Positions 16,728 to 24,880 are shown, counted from the stretch's first letter. The stretch is 27,333 nucleotides of DNA from JBFFXF01 sp041569895 (GCA_041569895.1 JBFFXF010000083.1:1-27333), one strand, 5' to 3'. Notes: generated from the letters alone by a model not told the origin. Numbers and translations are program-made.

Positions 16728-19037
16728 TTAGTGGCGGAAGACGAACTCCTTGGCGTTCAGGAGGCTCCACACGATGTCCTCGAGCGCCGCACGCCGGTTC
16801 CCGGACGAGTCGAGCGCCGCGACGGTTCGCTCGAGCTCGACCTCGGCCGGCGGACGGGCCAGGGCCGACAGAAAGAGATCCTCGACGATCCGGCGCGATG
16901 TCTTGCCGGACTCGAGGAGCCGGTCCAGCCGGTTTCCCGGACGCGTCAGCAGCTCGTCGACGAGCGGCCCGCTGATCAGCTGGAACGCCTGGCTCATGGT
17001 CGTCTCGACCGAGCGCTCGCACTCGCACGCCGCGAGCCGCGGCGGCTTGCCGAAGAGCGTCAGGAAGTGGTCGCCGGGCGAGGGGCTCGCGTCGCGAGCG
17101 CGGATCGCGCGCACCCCGGCCAGCTGCCCGGCGCGCGTGCCCACCGGGTACCCGTTGAACCGCACGGGAGCTCCGGTGACGCTGCTCATGGCATCGAGGA
17201 GCTGCTCGGCCGTGAGGCGGCGGATGATCGTTCGAGAGTAGTTCACCTCGTCGTCGGCGTTGGTGTCGTTCGGGACCGACGAGAGCTGGTACGCCCGCGA
17301 CTTCATGATGATGCGGATCATCCGTCGAAGATCGAATCCCGACGCGACCAGCTCCCCGGCGAGCCGCTCGATCAGCTCCGGGTGACTCGGCGGATTGGTG
17401 AGACGGAAGTCGTCGACCGGCTCGACGAGCCCGCGCCCCATCAGGTGCATCCAGATCCGGTTCGCCTGCGCCCGCGCGAAGAACGGGTTGTCGGGGTCGG
17501 CGATCCAGTCGGCCAGCCGCTCGAGACGGTCGTCGCCGGCGTCGGTGTCGCCGGCGCGACCGGCGGTGGCGCCATGACCGCTGGCGCTGTCACCACTATC
17601 GACCGCGGCGCCGAGCATGCGCGGCGGTCGCGGCGCGCCGGTGCGCGGGTCGGGCACATCGCCCCGGTCCGCCATGAAGACCACCTGCTCGCCCACGAAC
17701 TCGTGCTTGTCATTGCGATCGCGGCGGCGGTTCTCGAGCACCTTGTACCGCACGCGCGCGAAGAGGTTGGCCCAGCTGTAGTAGTCGTCCTGCGTCCAGC
17801 GGTCGAACGGGTGGTTATGGCACCTGGCGCAACCGAGCCGGATTCCGAGGAAGACCTGCGCGACGCCCTCGGCGCGCTCGATCGGCTCGCGGCTCGCGCG
17901 ATAGAAGTTCGCCGGCGGATTAATGTACGTGCTGCCGCGAGCCGCGACCAGCCGGCGCGCGAGCTCGTTGAGCGGCAGCCCGGTGGCGATCGCCTGCGTC
18001 AGCCATCGATGGAAGATCTGCACGCCCTTGCGGTCGAGCGTCTTCTCCTCGACGCGCAGCAGGTCGGCCCACTTCAGCGCCCAGAACTCGGCGAACTCCG
18101 GGCGCTCGAGCAGTCGCTCGACGAGGAGCTCGCGACGGTCCGGCCGACGGTCGGCCAGAAACTCGCGCACCTCATCGGCGGTCGGCAGGATTCCGAGCAG
18201 GTCGAGCGTCGCCCGGCGGATGAACTCGCCGTCTCCGCACACGTCCGACGGCTGGATCCGCAGCGTGCGAAGCTTCCGGAAGATCGCCGTGTCGATGAAG
18301 GTGCGCTCCTCGACGTCCTCCCACGCGAAGCCCTCGCGCGCCGGCACGCGCGTCAGTCGAACGGGCCGCTGGCGGTCGAGGTAGCGGACGATCACCGTCG
18401 CCTCGCCCGGGCCCTCGAGGCGGATTCGGCCCGCGTCGACGACCTGCGCCAGGCGCTCGACCGGCTCGAAGACGGCGAGCGACGTGACATCGCGCCGCGA
18501 TCCGTCGGAGAAGAACGCCTCGACGGAGACGCGCACGTCGCTCTCGTCGGCGTCGAGCACGACCTCCTCGACGCTCGTCGCGATGCGCTCGAGTCGCGGC
18601 AGGGAGGACGGGTCGGGCGGGCAGCCGCGCTCGATCCATTCACGCAGCATGGCGTAGTCGGCCGAACCGCGCTCGAACCTCACGCCGCCCTCGTGCGGCA
18701 CGACGCCGGTCGGCTTGAGGAGCACGAGGCTGCTCGCGGGGTCGATGCGGTCGACCCGGCGGCCGAGGAGCTCCGCGGTGAGCGTGTCGAAGTCGGCAGC
18801 CGGATCCTGGCCGCGCAGCGACAGCTTGAACCCGCCCTTGCCGCTGCGGTTGCCGTGGCAGACGCCCTGGTTGCAGCCGGCCTTCGAGAGCACCGCCATG
18901 ACGTCGTGCGAGAAGGTCACGCCGGGCGCCGCGGCGGCCGGCGCCGGGGCGAGGCAGGCGGCCAGCCAGAGCGCGGCGATCCGGACGGCGATGCTCGAGC
19001 GGTGTCCCGTCATCAGTCCCGAGGGCGGTCCTTTCAT
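16728..19037 (-). CDS. PSD1-family protein: cytochrome-like, Big2-like, DUF1549 and DUF1553 domains
   Basis: I prefer the ATG at 19037 (769 residues); the ATG at 19010 is also possible and neither has a good ribosome site. A signal peptide spans about 15-37. A planctomycete cytochrome-like segment follows with C55-x4-C60-H61 (A-G-C-N-Q-G-V-C-H-G), then a Big2-like beta domain at about 150-232, DUF1549 at about 247-460 containing a canonical heme-type C-A-R-C-H at 403-407, and DUF1553 from about 505 to the end. A Gly/Ala/Asp-rich linker separates DUF1549 from DUF1553. The family is very common in Planctomycetota and presumed periplasmic; heme binding is inferred from motifs. It heads the PSD1, DUF1501, PPC gene series. 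Confidence 0.92.
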   Translation of the reverse strand: MKGPPSGLMTGHRSSIAVRIAALWLAACLAPAPAAAAPGVTFSHDVMAVLSKAGCNQGVCHGNRSGKGGFKLSLRGQDPAADFDTLTAELLGRRVDRIDPASSLVLLKPTGVVPHEGGVRFERGSADYAMLREWIERGCPPDPSSLPRLERIATSVEEVVLDADESDVRVSVEAFFSDGSRRDVTSLAVFEPVERLAQVVDAGRIRLEGPGEATVIVRYLDRQRPVRLTRVPAREGFAWEDVEERTFIDTAIFRKLRTLRIQPSDVCGDGEFIRRATLDLLGILPTADEVREFLADRRPDRRELLVERLLERPEFAEFWALKWADLLRVEEKTLDRKGVQIFHRWLTQAIATGLPLNELARRLVAARGSTYINPPANFYRASREPIERAEGVAQVFLGIRLGCARCHNHPFDRWTQDDYYSWANLFARVRYKVLENRRRDRNDKHEFVGEQVVFMADRGDVPDPRTGAPRPPRMLGAAVDSGDSASGHGATAGRAGDTDAGDDRLERLADWIADPDNPFFARAQANRIWMHLMGRGLVEPVDDFRLTNPPSHPELIERLAGELVASGFDLRRMIRIIMKSRAYQLSSVPNDTNADDEVNYSRTIIRRLTAEQLLDAMSSVTGAPVRFNGYPVGTRAGQLAGVRAIRARDASPSPGDHFLTLFGKPPRLAACECERSVETTMSQAFQLISGPLVDELLTRPGNRLDRLLESGKTSRRIVEDLFLSALARPPAEVELERTVAALDSSGNRRAALEDIVWSLLNAKEFVFRH

Positions 19038-19118
19038 GGTGCGCGGGCGCGTGATGCCTGACCGGACATTATAGCCGAGCCGCTCGCGGCAGGAAGGAGG
19101 CACGCGCGACGCCGGGCG

Positions 19119-21038
19119 TCACTGCGCTTCGAGCGTGATGGCGAGCTCGTCCGCGTCGCCCTCCGGCGGGATCTCGAATCGCGTCTGTGCCGGACGAAAG
19201 CCGGGCGCCGTCGCCGTCGCCGTGCAGCCGCCCGGCGCGAGGCCGGAGACGGCGAAGCGGCCCGACTCGTCGGCGATCGCATCGTGAGCGAGACTGCTGC
19301 GGAGACCGTCGCGCGTGGACTCCCAGCGCACCTCGAGCCGGGCCCCGCCGATCGGCTCGCCCTCCGCCGAGGTGACAGCCCCGCGCACCGTCCTGTCGCC
19401 GGCGCCGATCGTCACCTCGACGCGCGTCTCCTCGTCGGCCGTGATGGCGATGCCGTGCACCAGGACGCGCGGCGCGGACTGGCGCTCGAGAACCAGCTGC
19501 CCCGCGGGCACCTCGGCGGCCTCGAAGCGTCCCTCGTCGTCCGTGCGCACGGCGATCGAGCTCGCCAGCGACTCGCGACTGCGCAGGCGCATCGCGAAAC
19601 CCGGCAGGGGCGCGCCGCTCGCGTCGATCAGCGTGCCGCTGATCGAGCCGGTCTCGAGACGCTCGAGGACGATCTCGAGCTCGTTGGCGCCGGCGCTGAC
19701 TCGATAGGGCTCCGTCACCGAGTCACGATACATGCGTCTGGGGTAGACCCAGAGCCGATAGTCGTCCGAGACTAGGACGTGCTCGATGACGAACCGCCCG
19801 GCGGCGTCCGACGCGGCGCTGTACTGCTCGTTGAGCCTCGCGCTGCGGAGGTGGACGCGCTCGCCGATCACCGGCGCGCCGTCGCCATCGACGATGCGTC
19901 CGGTGATGGTCGCCAGCTCGGCGGCCGGCTCGACGACGAGATCGACCTCGATCACGGGCGTTCGGCCTGCGGTGCGTTTCGAGGCGCCCGCGGCCTCGTC
20001 GACGCGGATCACCTGCTCCGCCCGTCGGTACCCGCGCTTCCTGGCGCTGATCACGATGGTCGCGCCGCGCGTGTCGCGGCAGCTCACCTCGAGGCGGAAC
20101 GCGCCGTTCTGATCGGTGACCGCGCTGCCGGGAGAGATCGCCTCCGAGACGGTCGCGCCGGGGATCGGTTCACCGTCGGGGTCCCGCACGGTGCCGGACA
20201 CCGCGACGCGACGCTCCCCGTGAAGCACCAGGTCGACGTATTCCGCGGGCGCGCTGACGGTCTCGCGCACCGGCGCGAAGCCGGGGCCGGCGTGCACCGT
20301 GACGCCGTACTCGCCCGCGGCGAGCATCGCGATCTCGAAACGTCCCGTCGCGTCGGTCAGCACCCGCGGCGGCGTCGCGGGCAAGAGGAGCAGCCGCGAC
20401 GCATCGCCCGGGACCGGCTCGGCGCGCACCTCCACCTCGATCGCCGGCTCGCCGCTCGCGAGCTTGACCGCGCCGGCGATCGACGCGTCGAGCGAGGCGA
20501 GGACCACCGTGATCGACTCGCGAACGCCGCTCGTGACGCGCACGTCGCGGTTCGCATGCAGTAGCGGCGAGCGCGGCGCGTTCGCCTGCACGGTGTACGA
20601 CGCCGCGGGCAGCAATCGGAAGTCGGCGACGCCGTCGGCGCCCGAGGTCGCCCTGAACCGCCGACGGCCGGTCGCCAGCGCGACCTCGACTCCCGCCCTC
20701 GGCCGTTCACGCCCGTCGACGACGGCGACCCGCAGGCCGCCGAACCCGTCGGGGAGCGTGTCGCGAGCGGCCCGGGGCGAGTCGTCGCTGGTAGCGTCAC
20801 GGGCTGCCTCGCCGGGCGCGTCGACCGTCGCGGGCTGTACGGCGCTCCGCGTCGTCTCGGCGGCCGTCCGCGCGTCGTCGTCCGCATCGATGCCGCCGGC
20901 CGGCGCCCCGGTGGCGAGCGGTTCGGCGTCGGTCCGGGAATCACCACCGCCGCCCTCGACAAAGAGCAGGGCGACGATGGCGACCATCGCGACGAGGCAC
21001 GAGACCATCAGGGCGGTGACGACAGCGCGGAATGACAT
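19119..21038 (-). CDS. Membrane-anchored protein with six carboxypeptidase-regulatory-like domains
   Basis: The 639-residue product starts at 21038 without a visible Shine-Dalgarno. A single N-terminal helix at about 7-27 anchors it, followed by an acidic, Ala/Thr-rich spacer to about 95. Then come six beta-sandwich repeats of CarboxypepD_reg/CNA-B-like type, beginning near residues 100, 186, 280, 377, 465 and 550. Each opens with a G-x-V/I-x-D-x-x-G-x-P-I/V-x-G-type strand and holds a D-x-x-G-R-F turn followed by a G-x-Y/V strand. Such domains form extracytoplasmic stalks or carbohydrate/protein contacts; there is no catalytic domain. It ends 81 bases before the PSD1 start, so co-transcription is possible. 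Confidence 0.88.
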   Translation of the reverse strand: MSFRAVVTALMVSCLVAMVAIVALLFVEGGGGDSRTDAEPLATGAPAGGIDADDDARTAAETTRSAVQPATVDAPGEAARDATSDDSPRAARDTLPDGFGGLRVAVVDGRERPRAGVEVALATGRRRFRATSGADGVADFRLLPAASYTVQANAPRSPLLHANRDVRVTSGVRESITVVLASLDASIAGAVKLASGEPAIEVEVRAEPVPGDASRLLLLPATPPRVLTDATGRFEIAMLAAGEYGVTVHAGPGFAPVRETVSAPAEYVDLVLHGERRVAVSGTVRDPDGEPIPGATVSEAISPGSAVTDQNGAFRLEVSCRDTRGATIVISARKRGYRRAEQVIRVDEAAGASKRTAGRTPVIEVDLVVEPAAELATITGRIVDGDGAPVIGERVHLRSARLNEQYSAASDAAGRFVIEHVLVSDDYRLWVYPRRMYRDSVTEPYRVSAGANELEIVLERLETGSISGTLIDASGAPLPGFAMRLRSRESLASSIAVRTDDEGRFEAAEVPAGQLVLERQSAPRVLVHGIAITADEETRVEVTIGAGDRTVRGAVTSAEGEPIGGARLEVRWESTRDGLRSSLAHDAIADESGRFAVSGLAPGGCTATATAPGFRPAQTRFEIPPEGDADELAITLEAQ

Positions 21039-21377
21039 GGCTGGGGAATTCTACCATCGCCCGGATCGCCGACTGAGAACGGGAACGCAGATTACGCAGA
21101 TTACGCAGATTCACGCAGAGGGGGCGAAGCCGTTTGCCGAGACGAAGCGTCCCAACCTCCGGCCCCCTGGCGTCGGACCTCTGACCTCTGATCTCGGAAT
21201 CGGGATCGGTATCGGCATCGGTATCGGTATCGGTCTCCGAGTCGGAATCGGACGTCGGTCTCGGATCTCGGTATCGGAGTCGGGTTTCGGACTCCGCAAC
21301 CAGAACCCTCGAGGACCGGAACGGGCACGGGCACGGGAACGGGAACGGGAACGGGAACGGGTACGGGTACGCCCCCC
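21039..21377. repeat. Gene-free region packed with short tandem repeats
   Basis: No gene is supported. Three kinds of tandem repeat lie here. At 21085-21120 the 9-mer ACGCAGATT is repeated three times, then decays to CACGCAGAG. From about 21190 to 21295 there are degenerate hexamers of form NATCGG, exact in the first half. At 21318-21371 about nine hexamers of form GGGNAC are in tandem. The region follows the dockerin gene stop and lies upstream of the six-domain protein. It contains no ribosome site or strong hairpin with a U-tract. Confidence 0.8.
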
Positions 21378-22625
21378 TCACTCAACCGGTCGAGCCCCCC
21401 CGAGAAAGAGAAACTCCAGCAGGAACACCGCGTCGCTCAGGTCGACCTTGCCGTCGCTGTTCGTGTCGGCCGCGTCGATGACGTCGGGCGCGTCGCCGCC
21501 GCCGAAGAGGAAGTCGAGGATCGAGATGGCGTCGCTGATGTCGATCACCCCGTCGCCGTTGATCTCGCCGCGGACGAACGGCGTCTCCGGAGTGATGAGC
21601 GCGACGTTGCTCACGTCCACGAAGTTGCCGTAGGCGACGAGCAGCGCCCCGCCTTTCCTGCCGGCGCGCGGCTCGAACGGCCTGTCGCTTCGGTGGAGCG
21701 CCAGCGCGCTCGCGGTCGCCGGACCGTCGTCGATGCCGAGCGTCGCGAACCGCGTCACCTCGAAACCGCCGAGCACGTCGATCCGCTCGATCGCGCCGGC
21801 GAGCGTCGAGACGAGGATGGCGCGGCCGTCGAACGCCATGTTGAACGAGGCGTCGAGGTTCCTGGCGACGACCTCGGCGTCGTCGAACGCGAGCTGCGCC
21901 CCGCCGATCGCCGAGGCGAGCTGCGCCGGCGAGAATCGCACCATCCGCTGGCCGAACTCGGTGCCCCCGGAGACCTCGAAGAAGTCGGCGCCCGCGGTGA
22001 CGTAGTAGAGGTTCCCGGCGTCGTCGAAGGTCACGGGGCCCGAGAACGTCGGCATGCCGGTGACGATCTCGTCGTTCCGGCTCGTCGGGTCGTCGTCGAG
22101 GAGCACGATGGCGTTCGTGCCGTCCTCCTCGAGCGCGGAGACGAAGCCGCGTCCGGCGATCCCCTCGCCGGCCGTCGCCGGCGCGAACGCCAGATCGAAG
22201 TTGAAGGGGATCGAGTCGGCGACCGCCGGCGCGCCTCCGGCGAGCGGGACGGAGTGGACGAGCGACTCCGAGCTCTCTCCGAAGAGAACCGCCTCACCGC
22301 CGGGAGCCATGCGGAGGAAGGAGCCGAAGACCGGCGGATCGAACTCCGCGAGCACGGTCACCGAGTCGCCGCGGTGGAGCCGGATCTCGCCGTTCTCGTA
22401 GACGATCGGATCGCCCCCCGGCGAGAACTCCAGCCCGCCGAGCGCGCGGGTGAACTCGGGCGACACGCCGAAGACGAAGCGGTCGGTGGCGACGAAGCCG
22501 TCGGGGACGTCGATCCTCGAGCGTCCCTGCGCCCGCACGGGGCCGGAGAGCACGGCAACGATCAACGACGAGAGGAGCAGCGACGACGTGACGGCAGCGG
22601 GGGAGAAGGTGCGAGAGGTGGTCAT
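21378..22625 (-). CDS. Secreted propeller-like protein with C-terminal dockerin, cobalamin-riboswitch controlled
   Basis: The start at 22625 is fixed by a strong AAAGGAGGG 5 bases upstream, giving 415 residues; the frame runs further up but only into the leader. A signal peptide covers about 1-32 (S-L-L-L-S-S-L-I-V-A-V-L-S, cleavage near V-R-A-Q). Residues 33-345 are beta-rich with repeated propeller-like blades, such as L-E-F-S-P-G-G-D-P-I-V-Y, V-T-F-D-D-A-G-N-L-Y-Y-V and N-M-A-F-D-G-R-A-I-L-V. The last 65 residues hold two dockerin-type calcium loops, N-G-D-G-V-I-D-I-S-D and N-S-D-G-K-V-D-L-S-D, each followed by a helix with L-D/E-F-L-F. A cobalamin riboswitch directly precedes it, suggesting a role in corrinoid capture or a B12-related surface process; no such activity has been shown here. 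Confidence 0.9.
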   Translation of the reverse strand: MTTSRTFSPAAVTSSLLLSSLIVAVLSGPVRAQGRSRIDVPDGFVATDRFVFGVSPEFTRALGGLEFSPGGDPIVYENGEIRLHRGDSVTVLAEFDPPVFGSFLRMAPGGEAVLFGESSESLVHSVPLAGGAPAVADSIPFNFDLAFAPATAGEGIAGRGFVSALEEDGTNAIVLLDDDPTSRNDEIVTGMPTFSGPVTFDDAGNLYYVTAGADFFEVSGGTEFGQRMVRFSPAQLASAIGGAQLAFDDAEVVARNLDASFNMAFDGRAILVSTLAGAIERIDVLGGFEVTRFATLGIDDGPATASALALHRSDRPFEPRAGRKGGALLVAYGNFVDVSNVALITPETPFVRGEINGDGVIDISDAISILDFLFGGGDAPDVIDAADTNSDGKVDLSDAVFLLEFLFLGGARPVE

Positions 22626-22645
22626 GCGACCCTCCTTTCGGGCGG

Positions 22646-22674
22646 CGCCTCCCGAAAACAGCCCGCGGGAGGCG
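22646..22674 (-). promoter_or_regulatory. Hairpin just upstream of dockerin-gene ribosome site
   Basis: Nine-base perfect arms at 22646-22654 and 22666-22674 (CGCCTCCCG and CGGGAGGCG) enclose an 11-base loop. The 3' arm ends 8 bases before the AAAGGAGGG ribosome site. Its CCTCC can also pair with the GGAGG of that site, so it may take part in switching. Confidence 0.5.
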
Positions 22675-22714
22675 ACGCACGGTTCGAGATCCCGGATCGC
22701 TCCGGGACCCGCCC

Positions 22715-22753
22715 CGGGGAGGGACAGTCGACGCGTCGGCGAGACCCTCCCCG
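22715..22753 (-). promoter_or_regulatory. Riboswitch expression-platform hairpin with anti-Shine-Dalgarno arm
   Basis: Nine-base perfect arms (22745-22753 and 22715-22723; in RNA CGGGGAGGG then CCCUCCCCG) enclose a 21-base loop. The CCCUCC of the 3' arm (22718-22723) is complementary to the GGAGGG ribosome site at 22630-22635. Pairing within the hairpin and pairing with the ribosome site are mutually exclusive, which fits translational control. A second hairpin (22690-22707, 7-base arms with a GCGA loop) lies between. Confidence 0.5.
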
Positions 22754-22798
22754 AAGGCATGAGCGAGAGCCGCGACCGACCCTGTCGATCGGGCTCCC

Positions 22799-23058
22799 TT
22801 CAGGCAGGTCTCCTGGCTTCTGGATCGTCCCGTCCGGCCGACCTTCCCAGCGCGCCGACCGATCTCACCATCGATCGAGTCACGCCAGTGGCCGGGATCG
22901 TCTCGGTGGCGCCGGAGCGTCAACGAGGCCGATCCCACGGCCGGGCGGTCCCCAGTCACAGTGGCGGGGTCCGCACCGGTATCTCACCGGTTTCCCTGTT
23001 CGCCCGCCGTGTCGACGGCGAGCTCCGCCCCGTCTCGCGGGAGACGGGAACACCTGAA
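22799..23058 (-). promoter_or_regulatory. Cobalamin (B12) riboswitch, class I (AdoCbl-type)
   Basis: Read on the minus strand, all main conserved parts are present in order: GGAAACCGGTGAGATACCGG, then CCCCGCCACTGTGAC (22950-22969), a second CCACTGG with a later CTGGGAAGG typical of the P8 arm of class I, and the B12 box AGCCAGGAGACCTGCC near 22803-22818. P1 closes by TTCAGG (23053-23058) with CCTGAA (22799-22804). Class I members bind adenosylcobalamin and repress on binding. The span is about 260 bases, longer than average because of extended peripheral stems. It is 174 bases upstream of the dockerin-protein start with no gene between. Confidence 0.95.
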
Positions 23059-23069
23059 ACGTGGCGACA

Positions 23070-23099
23070 CGTGTACCGCACCGGGCGGCCGGGAGTCAA
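23070..23099 (-). promoter_or_regulatory. Probable promoter for the riboswitch transcript
   Basis: On the minus strand TTGACT (23094-23099) is a 5-of-6 match to the -35 box, followed after 18 bases by TACACG (23070-23075), a weak -10. The predicted start, near 23063, falls just 5 bases before the riboswitch P1 stem, which supports the assignment. Confidence 0.45.
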
Positions 23100-23188
23100 C
23101 GGAGAAAGCGTTCGCCACCGCTGCCCGGGCCAGCGGCACGCGCTTTGCGCTCCCTCTGATGTTCTCGGGTTTCCACGGGAGGAGCGCC

Positions 23189-23461
23189 ATGAACGACAAC
23201 GACAGTCCACCTCGGGCCCCCGAGGAAAAGCCGCACCCGAAGTTCGCGATGCCCGCCCCTCGACGGAAGGGCGGTGAGGGGGAGCGGGAGGACGGGCTCG
23301 CGCCGCGAGTCCTCGCCGTCCTTCTCGGCATCGCCTGCATCATTGCGGGCATCGGGCTCGGTGTGAGTGTGGTCCTGCTCCCGGTCGGGATCGTCGTCGG
23401 CCTGGCTGGCGTCGGACTGCTCTTCTGGGGTCTCTTCGCCCCGGCGTTCAAGCGAAGCTGA
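23189..23461 (+). CDS. Small two-helix membrane protein
   Basis: The start at 23189 has a strong GGGAGGAG 5 bases upstream, giving 90 residues. The first 37 residues are hydrophilic, Pro-, Glu- and Lys-rich, and likely disordered. Two hydrophobic helices follow: about 40-60 (L-A-V-L-L-G-I-A-C-I-I-A-G-I-G-L-G) and 62-85 (V-V-L-L-P-V-G-I-V-V-G-L-A-G-V-G-L-L-F-W-G-L-F), glycine-rich and joined by almost no loop, before a basic F-K-R-S tail. It matches no family I can name. It is divergent from the cobalamin riboswitch, with about 130 bases between riboswitch start and this start codon, so shared regulation is possible but not shown. Confidence 0.78.
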   Translation: MNDNDSPPRAPEEKPHPKFAMPAPRRKGGEGEREDGLAPRVLAVLLGIACIIAGIGLGVSVVLLPVGIVVGLAGVGLLFWGLFAPAFKRS

Positions 23462-23515
23462 GGCGAGGGAGTCGGTCGACACGGACGTGACCTCGTGTCC
23501 GGCACGGGGAGACCG

Positions 23516-23562
23516 CGCGCCCGATCCGCCGCCGCGAAAGATCACGCACCGGCGCGTTTTTT
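23516..23562 (+). terminator. Possible intrinsic terminator after small membrane protein
   Basis: CGCGCC (23516-23521) can pair with GGCGCG (23551-23556), directly followed by six T. The loop is 29 bases, with an inner GATC/GATC pairing, so the structure is weak on its own. The position 54 bases after the small gene's stop supports it. Confidence 0.4.
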
Positions 23563-23615
23563 CTCGCCGCCGTCGCTCCGGCCACCGCCGGGCGTACAGC
23601 CGCCAACTGCTGGCC

Positions 23616-23680
23616 GTCACGGTCACGGTCACGGTCACGGCCCACGGTCACGGTCCACGGCCCACGGTCCACGGTCCACA
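23616..23680. repeat. GGTCAC hexamer tandem repeat decaying to heptamers
   Basis: At the left, GGTCAC is repeated in tandem; to the right the units become GGCCCAC and GGTCCAC heptamers. The stretch lies in the 236-base gap between the convergent small membrane gene and the secreted unknown gene, and encodes nothing supportable. Confidence 0.8.
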
Positions 23681-23697
23681 ACGACCTGCAGTTCAGA

Positions 23698-24627
23698 TCA
23701 TTTCACGCCAGACGACACCGAGAACTCGTACGGCACCGGCAGCGTCTTCAGCCGGCGCATCTGCACGATGATCTCGCCGCGATAGTCCACCGCCTCCTCG
23801 TCGACGCCGTCGAGCAGCCAGCGGGTGATCTCGTACGAGGTGAACGGCTCCACACGATTCCTGCCGGCGTCGAAGGCCGCGGGATCGAGGTCCCTGGCGG
23901 CGAAGGCGATCGAACCCTCGGCGCCACCCTCGAAGGTGACCTGCACGTCGTAGCGGACGTTCTCGATCTCGATCGCTCCCGGACGCACGTTGACGAGGAA
24001 GACCCTGCCGGCGCTGCGCGGGTTGATGATGACGCAGAGCGGCGGCAGCTTGCGCCTCTCCTCTCGCAGCGAGAGGGTCCGTCCGAGCCGTCTGGACCTC
24101 AGGAAGGCGAAGTGCGCCCGCGTCAGCGCCGCCTGGGTTGCCACCGGGTCGCCGCCGGCGCGCTCCAGCCCGCTCGCCAGCCGACTCGAGGCGCGCTCGA
24201 TCGCCCGCGAGACCCGCTCGCGGAAGGCGTCCTTCAGCAGAGTCTCCCCGATCGCCCCGGCGACGATTCGCTGGTGCTCGACGACGCGCGCCACCGCCTC
24301 GACGAGGGCATCACGAGCGACGAGGACGGCGTCGTCGGCGGTCTCGGAGCGGGCGATGAGCTTCCCCGCCTTGGCGATCGCCCGGAAGTCCCGCCTGTCG
24401 TTTCGCCCGCGGTGACGCGACAGCGCCCGGAGCGCCGCTCCCAGGCGACGCTGTTCGAGCTTGTCACCCTGAGCGGGCGGGCTCCCGATGGCGTCGAGCC
24501 GCGCCACCAGAGCGCCCTCGAGAGCGAGGAGCTCCGCGCCGAGCGTCTCCTCGGCCCACGCGGTGGAGCTGCACGTGACGAGCGGGGCGACGAGGCCGGC
24601 GACGACGATACATGCATGCATTCTCAT
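23698..24627 (-). CDS. Secreted protein of unknown function
   Basis: I chose the ATG at 24627, with AGGAAG about 7 bases upstream, giving 309 residues with a signal peptide (about 1-25, cleavage near A-W-A-E). A longer frame upstream has no ribosome site. Residues 28-190 are helical, rich in Ala, Arg, Leu and Glu. Residues about 195-300 are beta-rich, opening with L-P-P-L-C-V-I-I-N-P-R and holding V-R-Y-D-V-Q-V-T-F-E-G-G, which looks like a small beta-sandwich. I do not recognise the family. A divergent partner begins 253 bases away. Confidence 0.8.
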   Translation of the reverse strand: MRMHACIVVAGLVAPLVTCSSTAWAEETLGAELLALEGALVARLDAIGSPPAQGDKLEQRRLGAALRALSRHRGRNDRRDFRAIAKAGKLIARSETADDAVLVARDALVEAVARVVEHQRIVAGAIGETLLKDAFRERVSRAIERASSRLASGLERAGGDPVATQAALTRAHFAFLRSRRLGRTLSLREERRKLPPLCVIINPRSAGRVFLVNVRPGAIEIENVRYDVQVTFEGGAEGSIAFAARDLDPAAFDAGRNRVEPFTSYEITRWLLDGVDEEAVDYRGEIIVQMRRLKTLPVPYEFSVSSGVK

Positions 24628-24880
24628 GGTGTTTCTTCCTGTGGAGCGAACGTCGTCCTGGCGACACCGCTCGACGACATTGTCCTGGCGTTGCGATTGA
24701 TACTCGGAACCTGTTTCTCTCGACCCGACCTCGATCCTACGGGCGAGGTTCCGAGAACGCAACCGGGTTGCCGGGCGACGGGATTCGCGCCTGAAGAAAC
24801 CCGGAAATCGATACGAAAGAGATGACGGAAAGGCCGGAAAGCAGAGAGGGACGTCCGTCCGGAAAGTGGAGTACTGCACC

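Noticed and set aside
16731..19061. Long open frame (776 codons) opposite the PSD1 gene
   Set aside because: It lies wholly antisense to a gene with clear domains, is Arg/Asp/Val/Glu-rich as expected from GC-rich third positions read backwards, and has no recognisable motif or ribosome site.
21085..21371. Possible CRISPR array from repeated units
   Set aside because: Units are 6-9 bases with no unique spacers, so they are simple tandem repeats.
22801..23140. Plus-strand reading frames across the riboswitch region
   Set aside because: Conserved cobalamin riboswitch elements on the minus strand explain the sequence; the open frames have no ribosome site before the small gene's own start at 23189.
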